Below are positions 47,854-57,964 of a stretch of DNA of 64,000 bases, piece after piece. A model generated the notes under the pieces. The model was not told the DNA's origin and did no database searches. It saw only the letters and a list, made by a program, of their open reading frames with translations. The position numbers and the translations under genes were made by a program. Numbering within the stretch: the stretch's first letter is position 1; every line of letters begins with the position of its first letter. The stretch is from Phanerochaete sordida (taxonomy: Eukaryota > Basidiomycota > Agaricomycetes > Polyporales > Phanerochaetaceae): positions 496,001-560,000 of the forward strand of contig BPQB01000007.1 in NCBI GenBank assembly GCA_019973155.2, given 5' to 3'.

Positions 47854-48328
47854 GCGCAGCGTGCGACGGACCTCCGCCCGGGTGTGTGTGCTGCGCCCCT
47901 CAGCAGAGTGGTGGGGGACCGACGAAGACGTGCAGCTTGTCGGCACTCGGTCGGTGTGACGCACGGACGGGCTGGAGAACTAGCTGGGGTCTGCCATGCA
48001 CTGACCGCGAACTCGATCTGCTTCCGGCAACTTGATGACCCGACACGTGTATCGGACCGCCCTGAGCTCGAGGCGCTCAGCCCTCGGACATCGAGATCTG
48101 CAGAAATGACAGTCTCTGCCATTCGCACAAGGCGTAAAAACATCTAGTCTGGGGTCATACATTCAACGTACGTCTAGGTCATGAACATCCGAGTCGTCAA
48201 GACCACTAAACCAAGGCAATAGCATCAAGGAGAGTGGGGAAAACAATGCATTAAGGGAAATGAGACCAAGCCTCCGGGCGAAGACACAGATTACGCTGAA
48301 GAGCGAGCGGGTATCCTCCAAATTTGCT

Positions 48329-50917
48329 CTACCGGGACAGCCTGGACATGGTGAAAATACCAAGAATCACCACCGTCAGGGCACCTATGCTTGCAGGCAG
48401 TAGCAAGTCTTTGGGGATGCCCATGACAGTCTCCTCGGGGACGTGCACCGGCTGCGGCGGTGCATAGTGGTGCTCGACCGGCGGAGTAGGAATAGGCGTC
48501 GTCTCCTTTTCGATTGCCCGGATCTCCTCCTTCGCGACCGCAGCGACTTGTTCAGCCTGCTTCGCGCTCTTCTCGGCAGTGGCGTTCTCCCAGCCCTTGC
48601 CACCCTGGACGAAGAGGACGACACGGTCCTCGCCCGCACTCCGTGCGATCTTGACCGCATCGGTAACGTCCGTGTTCGACGTCACAAGAACGATGTCGCC
48701 GTCCGCATCGGTGTATGACAACAGGAAGTCGTTGGGATCCGGAGGCGCGTCACCCTCGTTCTCGACCTTGTGCTGCGTGAAATACGGGTCGGTGGCCAGC
48801 TTGCCAGCAACGATCTCGCGCAGAACCTCGACATCGTCGTGACGCGCCTGGAACCGGTGTGTGCGACCGCTGGGGGTACGGAATTTGAAGACGTAGGTGC
48901 CGTCATCCGGGGCGATTGAGCTGGCGCCGATGATGGAAGGGTTGTCGCCTCTCCTGCGGGAGTAGGCATCAAGGACAGAGCCGTCGTCCTCATCCATAAC
49001 TGAGGCTGAGTCATTGGGATGCAGCTCTGAATGAGGAGATTGAACCATGTGGGACATGCTCCGGGAGAGGTTGCGAGAGTGCTCGGTGTGCACGGCAGAG
49101 CCAGACAGGACAGAGTCGTTATCATCGTGCCCGAGCGACTCGAAGAAACGGCCCCACATGGGGCCACCCTCGGGGGGCTCAGCGCCACCAGCTGCCTCAG
49201 CACTCATCGCGTTCATCTGCTCCAGAGTGGCATAGGTCAACTTCAGCACGTCAACAATGGCAATCAGGCGGCCATCGGTTTCAACGACGGGCAGGTTGAG
49301 GTAGTGTCCATCTGCCAGCATGGTATCAGCTGGGCTCTATAGAATCTCCAACGACAGATACTCACTATGCATCTTCTTCAGCGCGTCATGGACAGTCATG
49401 GTCGGAGGCGCGGTGTCAGGATGCGGTGTCATGACCCGCACGACACTGCACCGGCTAGAATCCAAACCAGCTGCGATAACTCGCAGGACGACGTCCTTGC
49501 TCGTGAAGATACCGGCGATGCGGGGAGCGTTGGCCGACCCGCCCATGGTGGCCGACGGCGACTCCATAACGCAAACAGCAGTTGTGCGCCTTTCCTTCAT
49601 GATCTTGGCAACTTCCTTGACAGTGGTCTTGGGTCCAACTGTTGCTGGCTCCGTCCGCGAGTCCATGACAGTGGTGAGGTCCGGCAGAGCAGTCTTCTCA
49701 CGTAGAGCCTCGACATACGAGAGCATAGCAGCAGTCTGCGGGTTCCCACCCATGCCGTTTCCGAGCTCAGACTGAACACCTGCGAGCGCGTTGTAGAGCT
49801 TCTCGGAGGCCGAAGAGCTCCGCTCAACCTTGTCCAGAGCTTCATGGAAGACCTTCGTGATGTCGAGCAGACCAACGACGTTGCCTTCTTCGTTGCAAAC
49901 GGGCTTGGAGAAAGGTTGAGGATAGGGTCGGCGATGCAAAGCATGATAGACGTACCAAGTGCCTGAAGTGACGGGTCACCATGAGCTCCAAAGCTTCGGT
50001 CGCGCTCGTGGTATCGCGGGTGACCATCGGGTTGCGCGTCATGATCGCGCTGACGGGAGTGGTGTGAGGGTCCAATCCCTCCGCGGTGACCTGCACAGAG
50101 AATTTGGTTAGCCCGACGCGTCTTGCCCGATGACCTGCAGCTGAACGTACACGGTACGCAAGATCCTTCGCGGTGAAGATACCGCTGAGGCCTTCGTCAT
50201 CGTCAACGACTAGGACACAGTCTGTCCTCTTGGCCGCACAGAGCTGACTGGCCTCGGAGACGGTGATGGTCTCCGGGACGGTGAGCGCAGGGCTGGGCTT
50301 GAGTGCAGCGACGGTGCCCTTCTGAACATTGGCCTTCTCCCTGCGCTTGCTGCTACGGCTCTGCTGGTGTGTGGTCGAGATGGTGCGCTTGCGGGAGAGC
50401 TCGGACTCGATCTTCTTGCGGATCGCCTGTGTGGGATTGTCCGGGTCAACGACGCTCACGTTACGCGACGATATACGGCGCTTTGGGATGGAGCTCGGAG
50501 GCGTGAGGTGCGTCCGCGGGGCAGACATCTCGGGCGTGTACGTGCACACCTCCCAGGTGCAGCACGCAGAGGTTGGACATTCTGCGGGCGACAGACGGCG
50601 AACACGTGTAGTCCGCGCGCTGTGACAACAAGTCCCGTACGAAAGCGGACGGCTCCCTCCGAGTTCGCTCCCACGCCATATCCCTGAGGGCTGGTGGTCG
50701 ACGTAGCACTCACCTCGTCCTTCCTGCTCTGCTTTCTCCTCGTGTCGGCCGCTGCGCCAGAGATGGTGGACATGGCAGATGAGTGTCCGGGGATGCGTGA
50801 GGGCGGGAGGGGTGAGCTAGCACGTTCAGGGAACGGGAGAGGAGACTGGGAACGCTCCGATGCGGCTGAGCTGCGGTTATAAGGGGAGGAATGGGACGGC
50901 ACAGGGATCCTAGACAT
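48329..50917 (-). CDS. CBS and PB1 domain protein with C-terminal membrane anchor
   Basis: Similar in layout to S. pombe Mug70. It starts MSRIPVPSHSSPYNRSSAASE with a Ser/Pro/Arg-rich N-terminus. Four CBS repeats follow: VPETITVSEASQLCAAKRTD, MTRNPMVTRDTTSATEALEL, VMDSRTEPATVGPKTTVKEV and VMTPHPDTAPPTMTVHDAL. CBS domains usually bind adenine nucleotides. A PB1 domain (FKFRTPSGRTHRFQARHDD to DADGDIVLVTSNTDV) can mediate protein pairing. The end is a Lys/Glu-rich coil and a single hydrophobic span (LLLPASIGALTVVILGIF) followed by TMSRLSR, so it may be anchored in a membrane with the domains in the cytosol. The intron between the first two N-terminal exons is about 150-190 nt and its acceptor is ambiguous. 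Confidence 0.85.
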
Positions 50918-51278
50918 GCAAGTGATCCTCGAGGGCCGTGGACGGACTCAAGCTGCTCTTCACAGACGGATGTTTTCACCTTCCTCAGGCGCCAACCTCT
51001 CCCGGCCTGTTGATCCTTGTTTGGCTCCGCGACAAGCGCCAGCCGTAGAGGCTGCAGTCGAGGCTGGCTCGAATTCATAATAGCATTCCAGGGAAGCAAG
51101 CTAATACACGACAGCAAAGCACTAAGTAGAGTCGGATGCGAGGCCATGGACACATCGGGGTAACGGGAGTTGAGGGGTATGAATTCTTTGGAAACGTCGG
51201 TCAGCATCGAAGCAGCAATACGTCCAAAGGTCGCATACCGAAAAGTATGATATCATACGTTCACTAGGCCTCAAGGCC

Positions 51279-51629
51279 TCAGACCCTTCGTTTACTAGTC
51301 TTCCTCCCTCCTTGAGTATTGGTGTACCAGTAGTACACTCCCCCAAGGACGAGGAGAAGGAAGAAGTTTGCTATGGAAAGCATCAGGATCCTTGTTCCAT
51401 TCCGTTCGCAATCTGAGCACTCACCAAAGACAAAGCCGAGCGTGTCCTGGACGAGGTCGGTCCCAAGCTTGATGATAGCTTGGCCAATCTGCAAGAGCCC
51501 AGTTGCGATCTCGGAGAAGAGTGCAACGACCGCCTGGAATACAGCCAGGGCAGCGTGGAATATGGCGAAGCCGACGTTCGTCACGGCCTGAGCAAAGGTC
51601 GATAATGCAGTAGTGATAGAGGCGGCCAT
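51279..51629 (-). CDS. Small unknown membrane protein
   Basis: Not recognised. From the ATG at 51627-51629 the frame reads MAASITTALSTFAQAVTNV and is then almost entirely hydrophobic and amphipathic (FAIFHAALAVFQAVVALF, GLLQIGQAIIKLGTDLV). An in-frame GT-AG intron of about 54 nt joins LGFVF to ANFFLLLVLGGVYYWY; reading through instead inserts a short Cys-containing segment. The C-terminus is basic (GGRKTSKRRV). About 100 residues with one clear membrane span near the C-terminus and long amphipathic helices before it. It lies between two membrane-protein genes on the same strand. Confidence 0.6.
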   Translation of the reverse strand: MAASITTALSTFAQAVTNVGFAIFHAALAVFQAVVALFSEIATGLLQIGQAIIKLGTDLVQDTLGFVFGECSDCERNGTRILMLSIANFFLLLVLGGVYYWYTNTQGGRKTSKRRV

Positions 51630-51898
51630 GGTGGAAGTATACAAAGAGTCGTGAGCGCACCACAGCAATCCGGACGCACCTCATATAGGGTGCCCCAGCG
51701 GGAGCATATCCGCACCACGGCGCTCGCAGAGGCGTGACGTCAACGTACAGCTCTATACCACAGCCAAGCAAATATTCATTATAGACAAGATAACCGGCAC
51801 CCACAGGCTCGCTGTCCACAACAAATCACGACAGGTTCAGACATATTTAGGAAACTGACACAGACCGCACGCAGCGTCCTGCAGGCTCCGCGCCACAT

Positions 51899-53065
51899 TT
51901 ACTGCGCACGAGCGCCCGCGGCGGGCTGGGGAGCAAGGGTGCTTCCAGCCCAGCGCGCGAGCACGCTCTTGAAGGTGTCCCAGATCTGGAGCGCGACAGG
52001 CGGGGTACCCGGCTGGCGTATGTAGCCCTCGATGCGCAGGTTGACCACGTTGACGGCGTTCCGGGTGAACGCAGACTGGTAGTAACGCTGACGGAGGAAA
52101 TGCGCGTAGAAGATGGGGGTCAGGAGCGAGTTGCGGAAAGTAATGGCGCCGAGGAGCACGCGAGCCATGATAAGGAGCTCGATGAACGCGACAGCCTTCA
52201 TCGCGGTGTCGTAGTTAGCTGCGGACACGTCAGTAGACTGCGAGAGTGAAGACGCCAGCATACGCACCCTTGACCCAGACCTGGAGCTTCTTCGCAAGGG
52301 GATGCGGCGCAGGCTGGCCCCCGTTCGCGGACGGAGGGCCCGGCGGGAGGAATTGAGGCATCAGCGTCGTGCGCGTGAACGTCAGGGCATGGAAGAGCGA
52401 GAAAATGGCGTATGGGAAGAGCGAGACTGCGACGAGTACTGTTCAGCGAACGTGAGGGGCAAGGCTGTGCTGAAGCTCACAAGCTATCGGCTTCGAGGTC
52501 CACCAGAAGAACGCGAGGAGCAGATATTGTACATTCTGGCGGAAGGTCAGATTCACGGAGCCGAACGAATAGCCACATCACGCACTTCGTCGACGAGGGC
52601 CCTCTTGATCCAGGCAGCGTTGGGCTGCGGGGTCTACACGACGTGATCAACAGGTGTTTCACGGCACTTCAGCGATCGATAACTCACTCCGAGGGATTTA
52701 CTGAGGGCGGAACCGGCTCAGAACATGCGCAGCTTATCATGCAAAGAACAGAGACTCACTGGCACACGATGGCATAGCTCACAATTGAACCAAAGTAGCT
52801 GGCTGCAACGTGGCAACACCAAGCGGTCAGGGCGCGCACGACGGCAGAGAAAGGCGCGGCGACGTACTCTTGTACCACCAGGGCGACGGGCTGCGGAAGA
52901 GGGCCCATGCAAGGAGGTAGCGGAAGGAGGAGACGAGGAGAATAAAGTGACCTCCAGCCCACAGATAGTGCTGTTCAGAAGCGGGTCAGCGTCGGTGTTT
53001 CCGGGGAGGTACGGGACTGGATGCAGGGGAGGCGAGGGAGGAGGCCTCACCTGCGTCGTCGCCAT
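51899..53065 (-). CDS. TMEM33/POM33-family membrane protein
   Basis: ER and nuclear envelope membrane protein; the yeast relatives Pom33 and Per33 contribute to nuclear pore distribution. The first coding exon is MATTQ, spliced to HYLWAGGHFILLVSSFRYL, a family hallmark. Then come ALFRSPSPWWYKSTSP, SYFGSIVSYAIVCQ, QNVQYLLLAFFWWTSKPIAL, LFPYAIFSLFHALTFTRTTL, MPQFLPPGPPSANGGQPAP, LGAITFRNSLLTPIFYAHFL and RYYQSAFTRNAVNVVNLRI. The end (TLAPQPAAGARAQ) is soluble. Several small introns, all GT-AG where resolved. Family assignment is good. Confidence 0.88.
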
Positions 53066-53367
53066 TGTCTGTGCGCTGGGTGTGCGATGCGAGTTGCGGA
53101 ACGTCGAAGGATACGAAGGGAAGGTGCAGAAATGTTTTTCTGAGCCACCGCGAGCCCTTGCCCGCCCACGCTTCCGGTGTGACGTACGCATGTGTTCTCT
53201 TTAGGGCAGGGCGTGACCGTCCCACCGCGTTGTCCACACGTGGCCCGTGCCTGCTCCAGCAGCTCAGCAGCGCGTCGCACACGACAATTCACGTAAAAGT
53301 ACAGTAAAATCAGAAGGACAGAAGATCCCTATACAACCGGCGAGAGAGACAGACAACGACGAGAGCA

Positions 53368-55270
53368 CTATCGACTCCATTGGGAACCTCCCTCGGCCTT
53401 CATCTTCTTCCGCTCCAGGCCCTTCTTGTACACCTCCTTCTGCACCGCACGCTTGCCGAGTGTCTCCTGCCGCCTGCCCTTCGACGTCTTCCTCACGTCC
53501 TTCCTCGACACTTCCTCTTCTTCCTCAAGGTCTGCCTCATCCTTGTCCTTCGCATCGATCTCCTCCCACTTCTCCTCGACCTCCTCATCATCGTCCTCGT
53601 CGTCTCTCCGCCTCTTCTTGCCCGACCGGCCTGCGCCACCCGTGCCAGCACCGAGGTTCACGTTCACCCGCGGTGGGACTGCAAAGCCGAACGCCTTGCC
53701 GACCTTGGCGAGGTCGAGCTGGTTGACGTCGAAGATCTTCTTGAGCGAGTACGACGCGTACGCCTGCAGGTAAGAGCGGAAGCCGTCCCTCGCCGACTGG
53801 TGCAAGAAGTAGTTCTTCTGGAGCAGCTTCTCGAGCTGCGACTGCACGTTTGCGATCTTGTCCGTCGGGAAGCTAAACTCGTTTAGGGGGACCTTCGCCT
53901 CTTTGAGGAAACGCAGGAAGCCGAGCTCGCTCGGCAGTAGGAACATGAGACTCTTGCCGACCTTACCGGCGCGGGCGGTACGACCAACACGGTGAATGTA
54001 GTCGCGAGGGTCGTCTGGTGGGTCGTACTGAATAATCCAGTCTACGCGGGGAATATCGAGACCCCGCGCCGCGACATCTGTGCACAGCAGGATGCCAGAC
54101 TCGGCGTTGCAGAACTCGAAGAAGGTATTTGTCCGCTTCTGCTGCTTTTGCTTGCCCTGGCCTCGCTGTCAGTAGGTACGGTAGATAAAAATTGATTGGT
54201 ACGTACGTGAAGATCCAATACGGGTACGTCAATGTAGTTGAGGAGCTCGGCGTGGTATTTTACGGAGTTGCAACTCGAGAAGAAGACGACAATCTTCTTT
54301 TTCATGTGCTTTTTGAGGAAGGTGAAGAGGAGGAGGAAACGACGGTCGGACGGGCAGACAACGTAGCCTTGCGATAATGTCGCGACGGTACTTGTGCTTT
54401 CTGTCTTGTCGACGTCAATGTACAGCGGTCCGGGGCGTAGTGACATCCGCGCAAGGTCGGTGACCTTGGTTGTCTGAGTAGCGGAGAAGAGCATAGACTG
54501 GCGATTTTCTACGAGTGCATAAGAACGTGGTTTCCGATGAGGCATGAGCTTAGTGCGTACCATTAGGCAGGATAGCGATAATCTTCTTCATCTCCTCTTC
54601 GAAACCAACTTCCAATATCCGGTCCGCCTCATCAATGACCAAGCATTTGAGATTACGGAAGACGAAGCCCTTGGTGTTCTGGTGCCCACGGACATGGTGA
54701 GCGGAAGCGGATAATCGGGAGGAAAGCTGCACATACCTCGAGGTGATCAAGGAGACGACCAGGAGTCGCTACTAGCAGGTTGACACCCTTCTGCAGCTTG
54801 TCGGCCTCTGCACGGCGGTTGGCACCACCCATAACGATACCGAAGGTTTGCGAGTGGTGAGCCATGAGCTCCTTTGCTACACCGAATATTTGCAGAGCAA
54901 GCTCTCGCGTCGGCGAAACAATCACGATACCAGTGCCTGACATAACTCCTTGAGCAACACTTCCAGTGACCAAAAGAGCGCAGCACGCACCGTTCCGCGG
55001 CTTGAACTTCATCCTGTGCAGGAGCTCAACGGCGGGAATCAAAAAAGCCAAGGTCTTCCCCGAACCTGTCCTCGCAGCACCCAGCACATCCTTGCCCGCG
55101 AGCAGCGGTGGGATCGACTTCTCCTGGATCGCCGTCATGTGTGTGAAGCCCATGTCGCTGAGGGCGCGGATCGTCGGCTCGGAGAGCTCGAGCTCAGAGA
55201 ACGGCTTGCGGTCGTCTGTCGAGACGGCATTTGGCGTGGGGGTCGGCGCAGTCACGCCTTCGGAGGCCAT
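53368..55270 (-). CDS. HAS1: ATP-dependent RNA helicase HAS1 (DDX18)
   Basis: Nucleolar DEAD-box helicase needed for both ribosomal subunits. It starts [20 protein letters not shown]. Motifs in order: Q motif with F ([13 protein letters not shown]), motif [10 protein letters not shown], motif Ia [12 protein letters not shown] ([13 protein letters not shown]), Ib [11 protein letters not shown], motif II DEAD ([12 protein letters not shown]), motif III SATQ (Has1 type), [30 protein letters not shown] and [12 protein letters not shown]. The C-terminal part has the HAS1 region [20 protein letters not shown] and a highly charged tail ([15 protein letters not shown], then Lys-rich) for the nucleolus. 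Introns are 50-65 nt. It is divergent from PTH2. Confidence 0.95.
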
Positions 55271-55447
55271 GTTATCGCGACGCTCGGTCAAAGACTTGAA
55301 GAAGTAGGCGATGGAGGTGCGAGAGAGTGAGCCGCGGAGTGCGTGAAGGCGGGGCGAGGCAAGGGAATGTGAGCGACTGAGCGCGAAGAGCAAAATGAGC
55401 GATCAAGAATTATTCTGGTCGAGGCGCCGGCAATTGCCGGTCCCGCC
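55271..55447. promoter_or_regulatory. Bidirectional promoter, HAS1 / PTH2
   Basis: 177 bp between divergent start codons; both promoters must be here. No TATA box seen. Both genes serve ribosome production or translation, so shared control is plausible. Confidence 0.55.
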
Positions 55448-56502
55448 ATGTCTGCTTCCTCCTCCGTGTCGGCTGCTCAACGTGCGTGTCTGCCCAGCGC
55501 GTAGAACCTCTGCGTAGCGATAATGGAACGCTAATTACTCTCTCTCAAATAGTTCTCACTGGTGCGGCGCTGGTCGCTACCTCACTCGGCCTGGGCTACG
55601 CTTGGGGTGTCAAAGCTGCAAGCGGGCCCAAGTCACCCTCCAAGCGACGCAGAGAGTCGAAGCCTGCAGAGGCAGCCACTCCTCCATCTGCTGAAGATGA
55701 AGAGAGCGATAGCGAGATGGAGGAAGAAGATCTCGCGGACGGCGACTTGTCCTCGGTGAAGCCGGGCTCCCGCGAGCCATGCAAGATGGTGCGTTCGCTG
55801 TAGCTCGTGACGGGGCGGCTTGTCCTAAGCTTGCCTTAGGTCTTGGTCGTGCGCACAGACTTGAAAATGACCACCGGGAAGATTGCGGCGCAGTGCGTGG
55901 TATTCGCTTCGCATACATCCGTCTAGATGGGCTAATGCTATCTACAGATGCGGGTGAGTCTTTGTGGTACGGGCAAAGAAGTTGAGTCTCATTGCGCCTC
56001 AGTCACGCTACTTTGGCATGCTACAAGGCGCTGCAGAAGACAAACCCTGCGGTAGGCAAACTCTGCTATTTACCAATGAAGGGTCGCTTAGCTCAATCAT
56101 ATGTAGCTGCTGAGACACTGGGAACGCACAGGGTAGGTATTTGCTAAGCTGCCCAATGCCCTGCTAATGACATCTACCTTAAACAGCCAGGCCAAGGTCG
56201 CGCTGAAGGCAAACTCGGAAGATGAGCTGCTGGAGCTCGAGGCGATAGCCAAAAGCCTAAACCTCTGCGCGCGCTCCATTCTAGACGCGTGAGTCTCGCT
56301 GTGTCGGATTCGCGTCTTGTTTCCACGCTGAACTCGGTGTTGTCAGGGGTAGAACGCAAATAGCAGCTGGTTCCCGCACTGTTCTCGGCATTGGCCCCGG
56401 TAAGCAACGTGTGTGTTTTTGAGTTCAGTGCGCAGGACTCATGCCAGTGCAGGGCCGATCGAGCTTGTGAACAAGGTGACTGGAAAGCTGCGTCTGCTGT
56501 GA
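55448..56502 (+). CDS. PTH2: Peptidyl-tRNA hydrolase 2
   Basis: Releases tRNA from peptidyl-tRNA that drops off ribosomes. The first exon gives MSASSSVSAAQ; the next holds LTGAALVATSLGLGYAWGV, a membrane anchor like that of the mitochondrial outer membrane form, and an acidic linker (DEESDSEMEEEDLADGD). The catalytic domain follows: LVVRTDLKMTTGKIAAQCGH, ATLACYKALQKTNPA, GQAKVALKANSEDELLELEA, LNLCARSILDAGRTQIAAGS and LGIGPGPIELVNKVTGKLRLL at the end. The AAQCGHAT block is made through a 6-nt exon (55948-55953, ATGCGG) between introns of 55 and 49 nt. The frame is intact over about nine exons. Confidence 0.93.
55948..55953 (+). other. Six-nucleotide microexon in PTH2
   Basis: ATGCGG lies between CTACAG and GTGAGT, i.e. 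perfect acceptor and donor sites. Joined to the exon ending ...GCG GCG CA (55892) and the exon starting TCACGCT (56003), it encodes Gln-Cys-Gly-His, the conserved PTH2 sequence. Skipping it would remove two residues (Cys-Gly) from the conserved QCGHAT block while keeping the frame. Confidence 0.75.
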
Positions 56503-56813
56503 GCCAGAGGCTGTGTGTATGTACAGCTGTGTTTCTGCAAGCGTGCGCTCTGTTGAACTTGGATGCTTGCCATAGTAAGAGACTACGCTGGGAGTGACGT
56601 CAGGAAATTTCTGGAAGTGGCGGCTGATCGGGAGCGCCATGGGGCAGAGAAGCGCCTGCCGATAGCCTTTGCCGCCCGCTCCCATGGCTCGCAGTGGAAC
56701 ACAGGTGGGGTTGTGTCCTCCGCTTTATAGGGGATCATCGCCATCGCCAGAGGCCTCTCTCTACCTCTCATTCTAGTTTCTCCTCACAAATCTCATCCTC
56801 TGCGACAAGCAAT

Positions 56814-57728
56814 ATGTCTTCAATCGCCCTCGCTCGTGTGTATCAGCAGTCCTTCGACGCGCACCCCTACACTACCCTCGCCATAACGAACGGCGTAATG
56901 GGCGCGTTTTCAGACGTGGTCGCCCAGGTCACACAGCGTGTCGTGCGTCTTGCTTACCCTCTCGCGTCTGTAGCGTGTCTAACCCTTATCTGCAGATTCA
57001 GCCCCCTCGCCATGAAGACGACCGGCAGCGCTTTGACTTTGCCCGGACCGCACGTTTCTTTGCTTTCGGCCTTGGAATGGGTGCGTAGAGTCTCCGCACT
57101 CCACTGCACCGTCTCTAACCTCTGTTCAGGCCCAATTATCGGAAGATGGAACCTGTTCCTCGAGCGAAACTTCCCACTGCGCATGCCGTCTTTTGGCGGA
57201 CGGCAAGGCAACGTCAGCCTGAAGGCGCTCGGCAAGCGTGTGGCGGCGGACCAGATACTCATGTACGTGGCGATGCTTATGTCCACCGCGTGCCTGTCAT
57301 GCTCATTACTCGCGACAGGGCCCCCGTCGGCCTCGCACTCTTCCTTGGCTCCATGGGTGTCATGGAGGGCCGTGACGGCCGGCACATTCGAGAAAAGTTC
57401 CAGGACCTCTACAAGCCCCTTTTAATTACGAACTGGCAAGTGTGGCCTACGGTTCAGGTGAGCTGCCTGTCTCTCGAGTACAGCATGTTTCATCCGCTCA
57501 CTAACACCGCTCCCCAGCTAATCAACTTCCGCTTCATGCCCTTGCCCTATCGCGTACCCTTCCAATCAACCGCGGGTATCTTCTGGACTCTTTACCTATC
57601 GATTGCCAACTCAAAGTGAGTATTTTCTCGTTTCCAAAATACAGCATGACTAAACCCTCAGCTGCAGAGAAAACTCGGAAGAAGATCATCGCGACCAGCT
57701 ACGGAAAACGCTCGATAGCAAGGCATAA
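56814..57728 (+). CDS. Mpv17/PMP22-family membrane protein
   Basis: Integral membrane protein of the mitochondrial inner or peroxisomal membrane (yeast Sym1, human MPV17/PXMP2). It starts MSSIALARVYQQSFDAHPYTT, the common N-terminus. Then come TNGVMGAFSDVVAQVTQ, FARTARFFAFGLGMGPIIGRW, LKALGKRVAADQILMAPVGLA, the signature-like LLITNWQVWPTVQLINFRFM and LPYRVPFQSTAGIFWTLYLS. The last exon gives ENSEEDHRDQLRKTLDSKA. Exons are separated by short GT-AG introns. A TATA-like element (56725-56730) lies about 85 bp upstream. Which organelle it serves cannot be told from sequence; no clear presequence. Confidence 0.9.
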
Positions 57729-57964
57729 AGCCTTCGTCGTTCAAAACATCGGTCACTCGTGTCTTCGCACATCCCACATCTTGGACAATCACTAGCACAA
57801 CACTCTTTTGGTTTTACATCTAGACATTCCCCGCTTTTCTTGTAGCAAATAGCATGTCATAATACCCAGGGGATCATATGATACTTTTAGATCTGCTGCA
57901 AGTAGCAACTTGTACATAGAACAGTACACGCAATTCAAAACAACATCGCCCTCTTGAGTATAGT

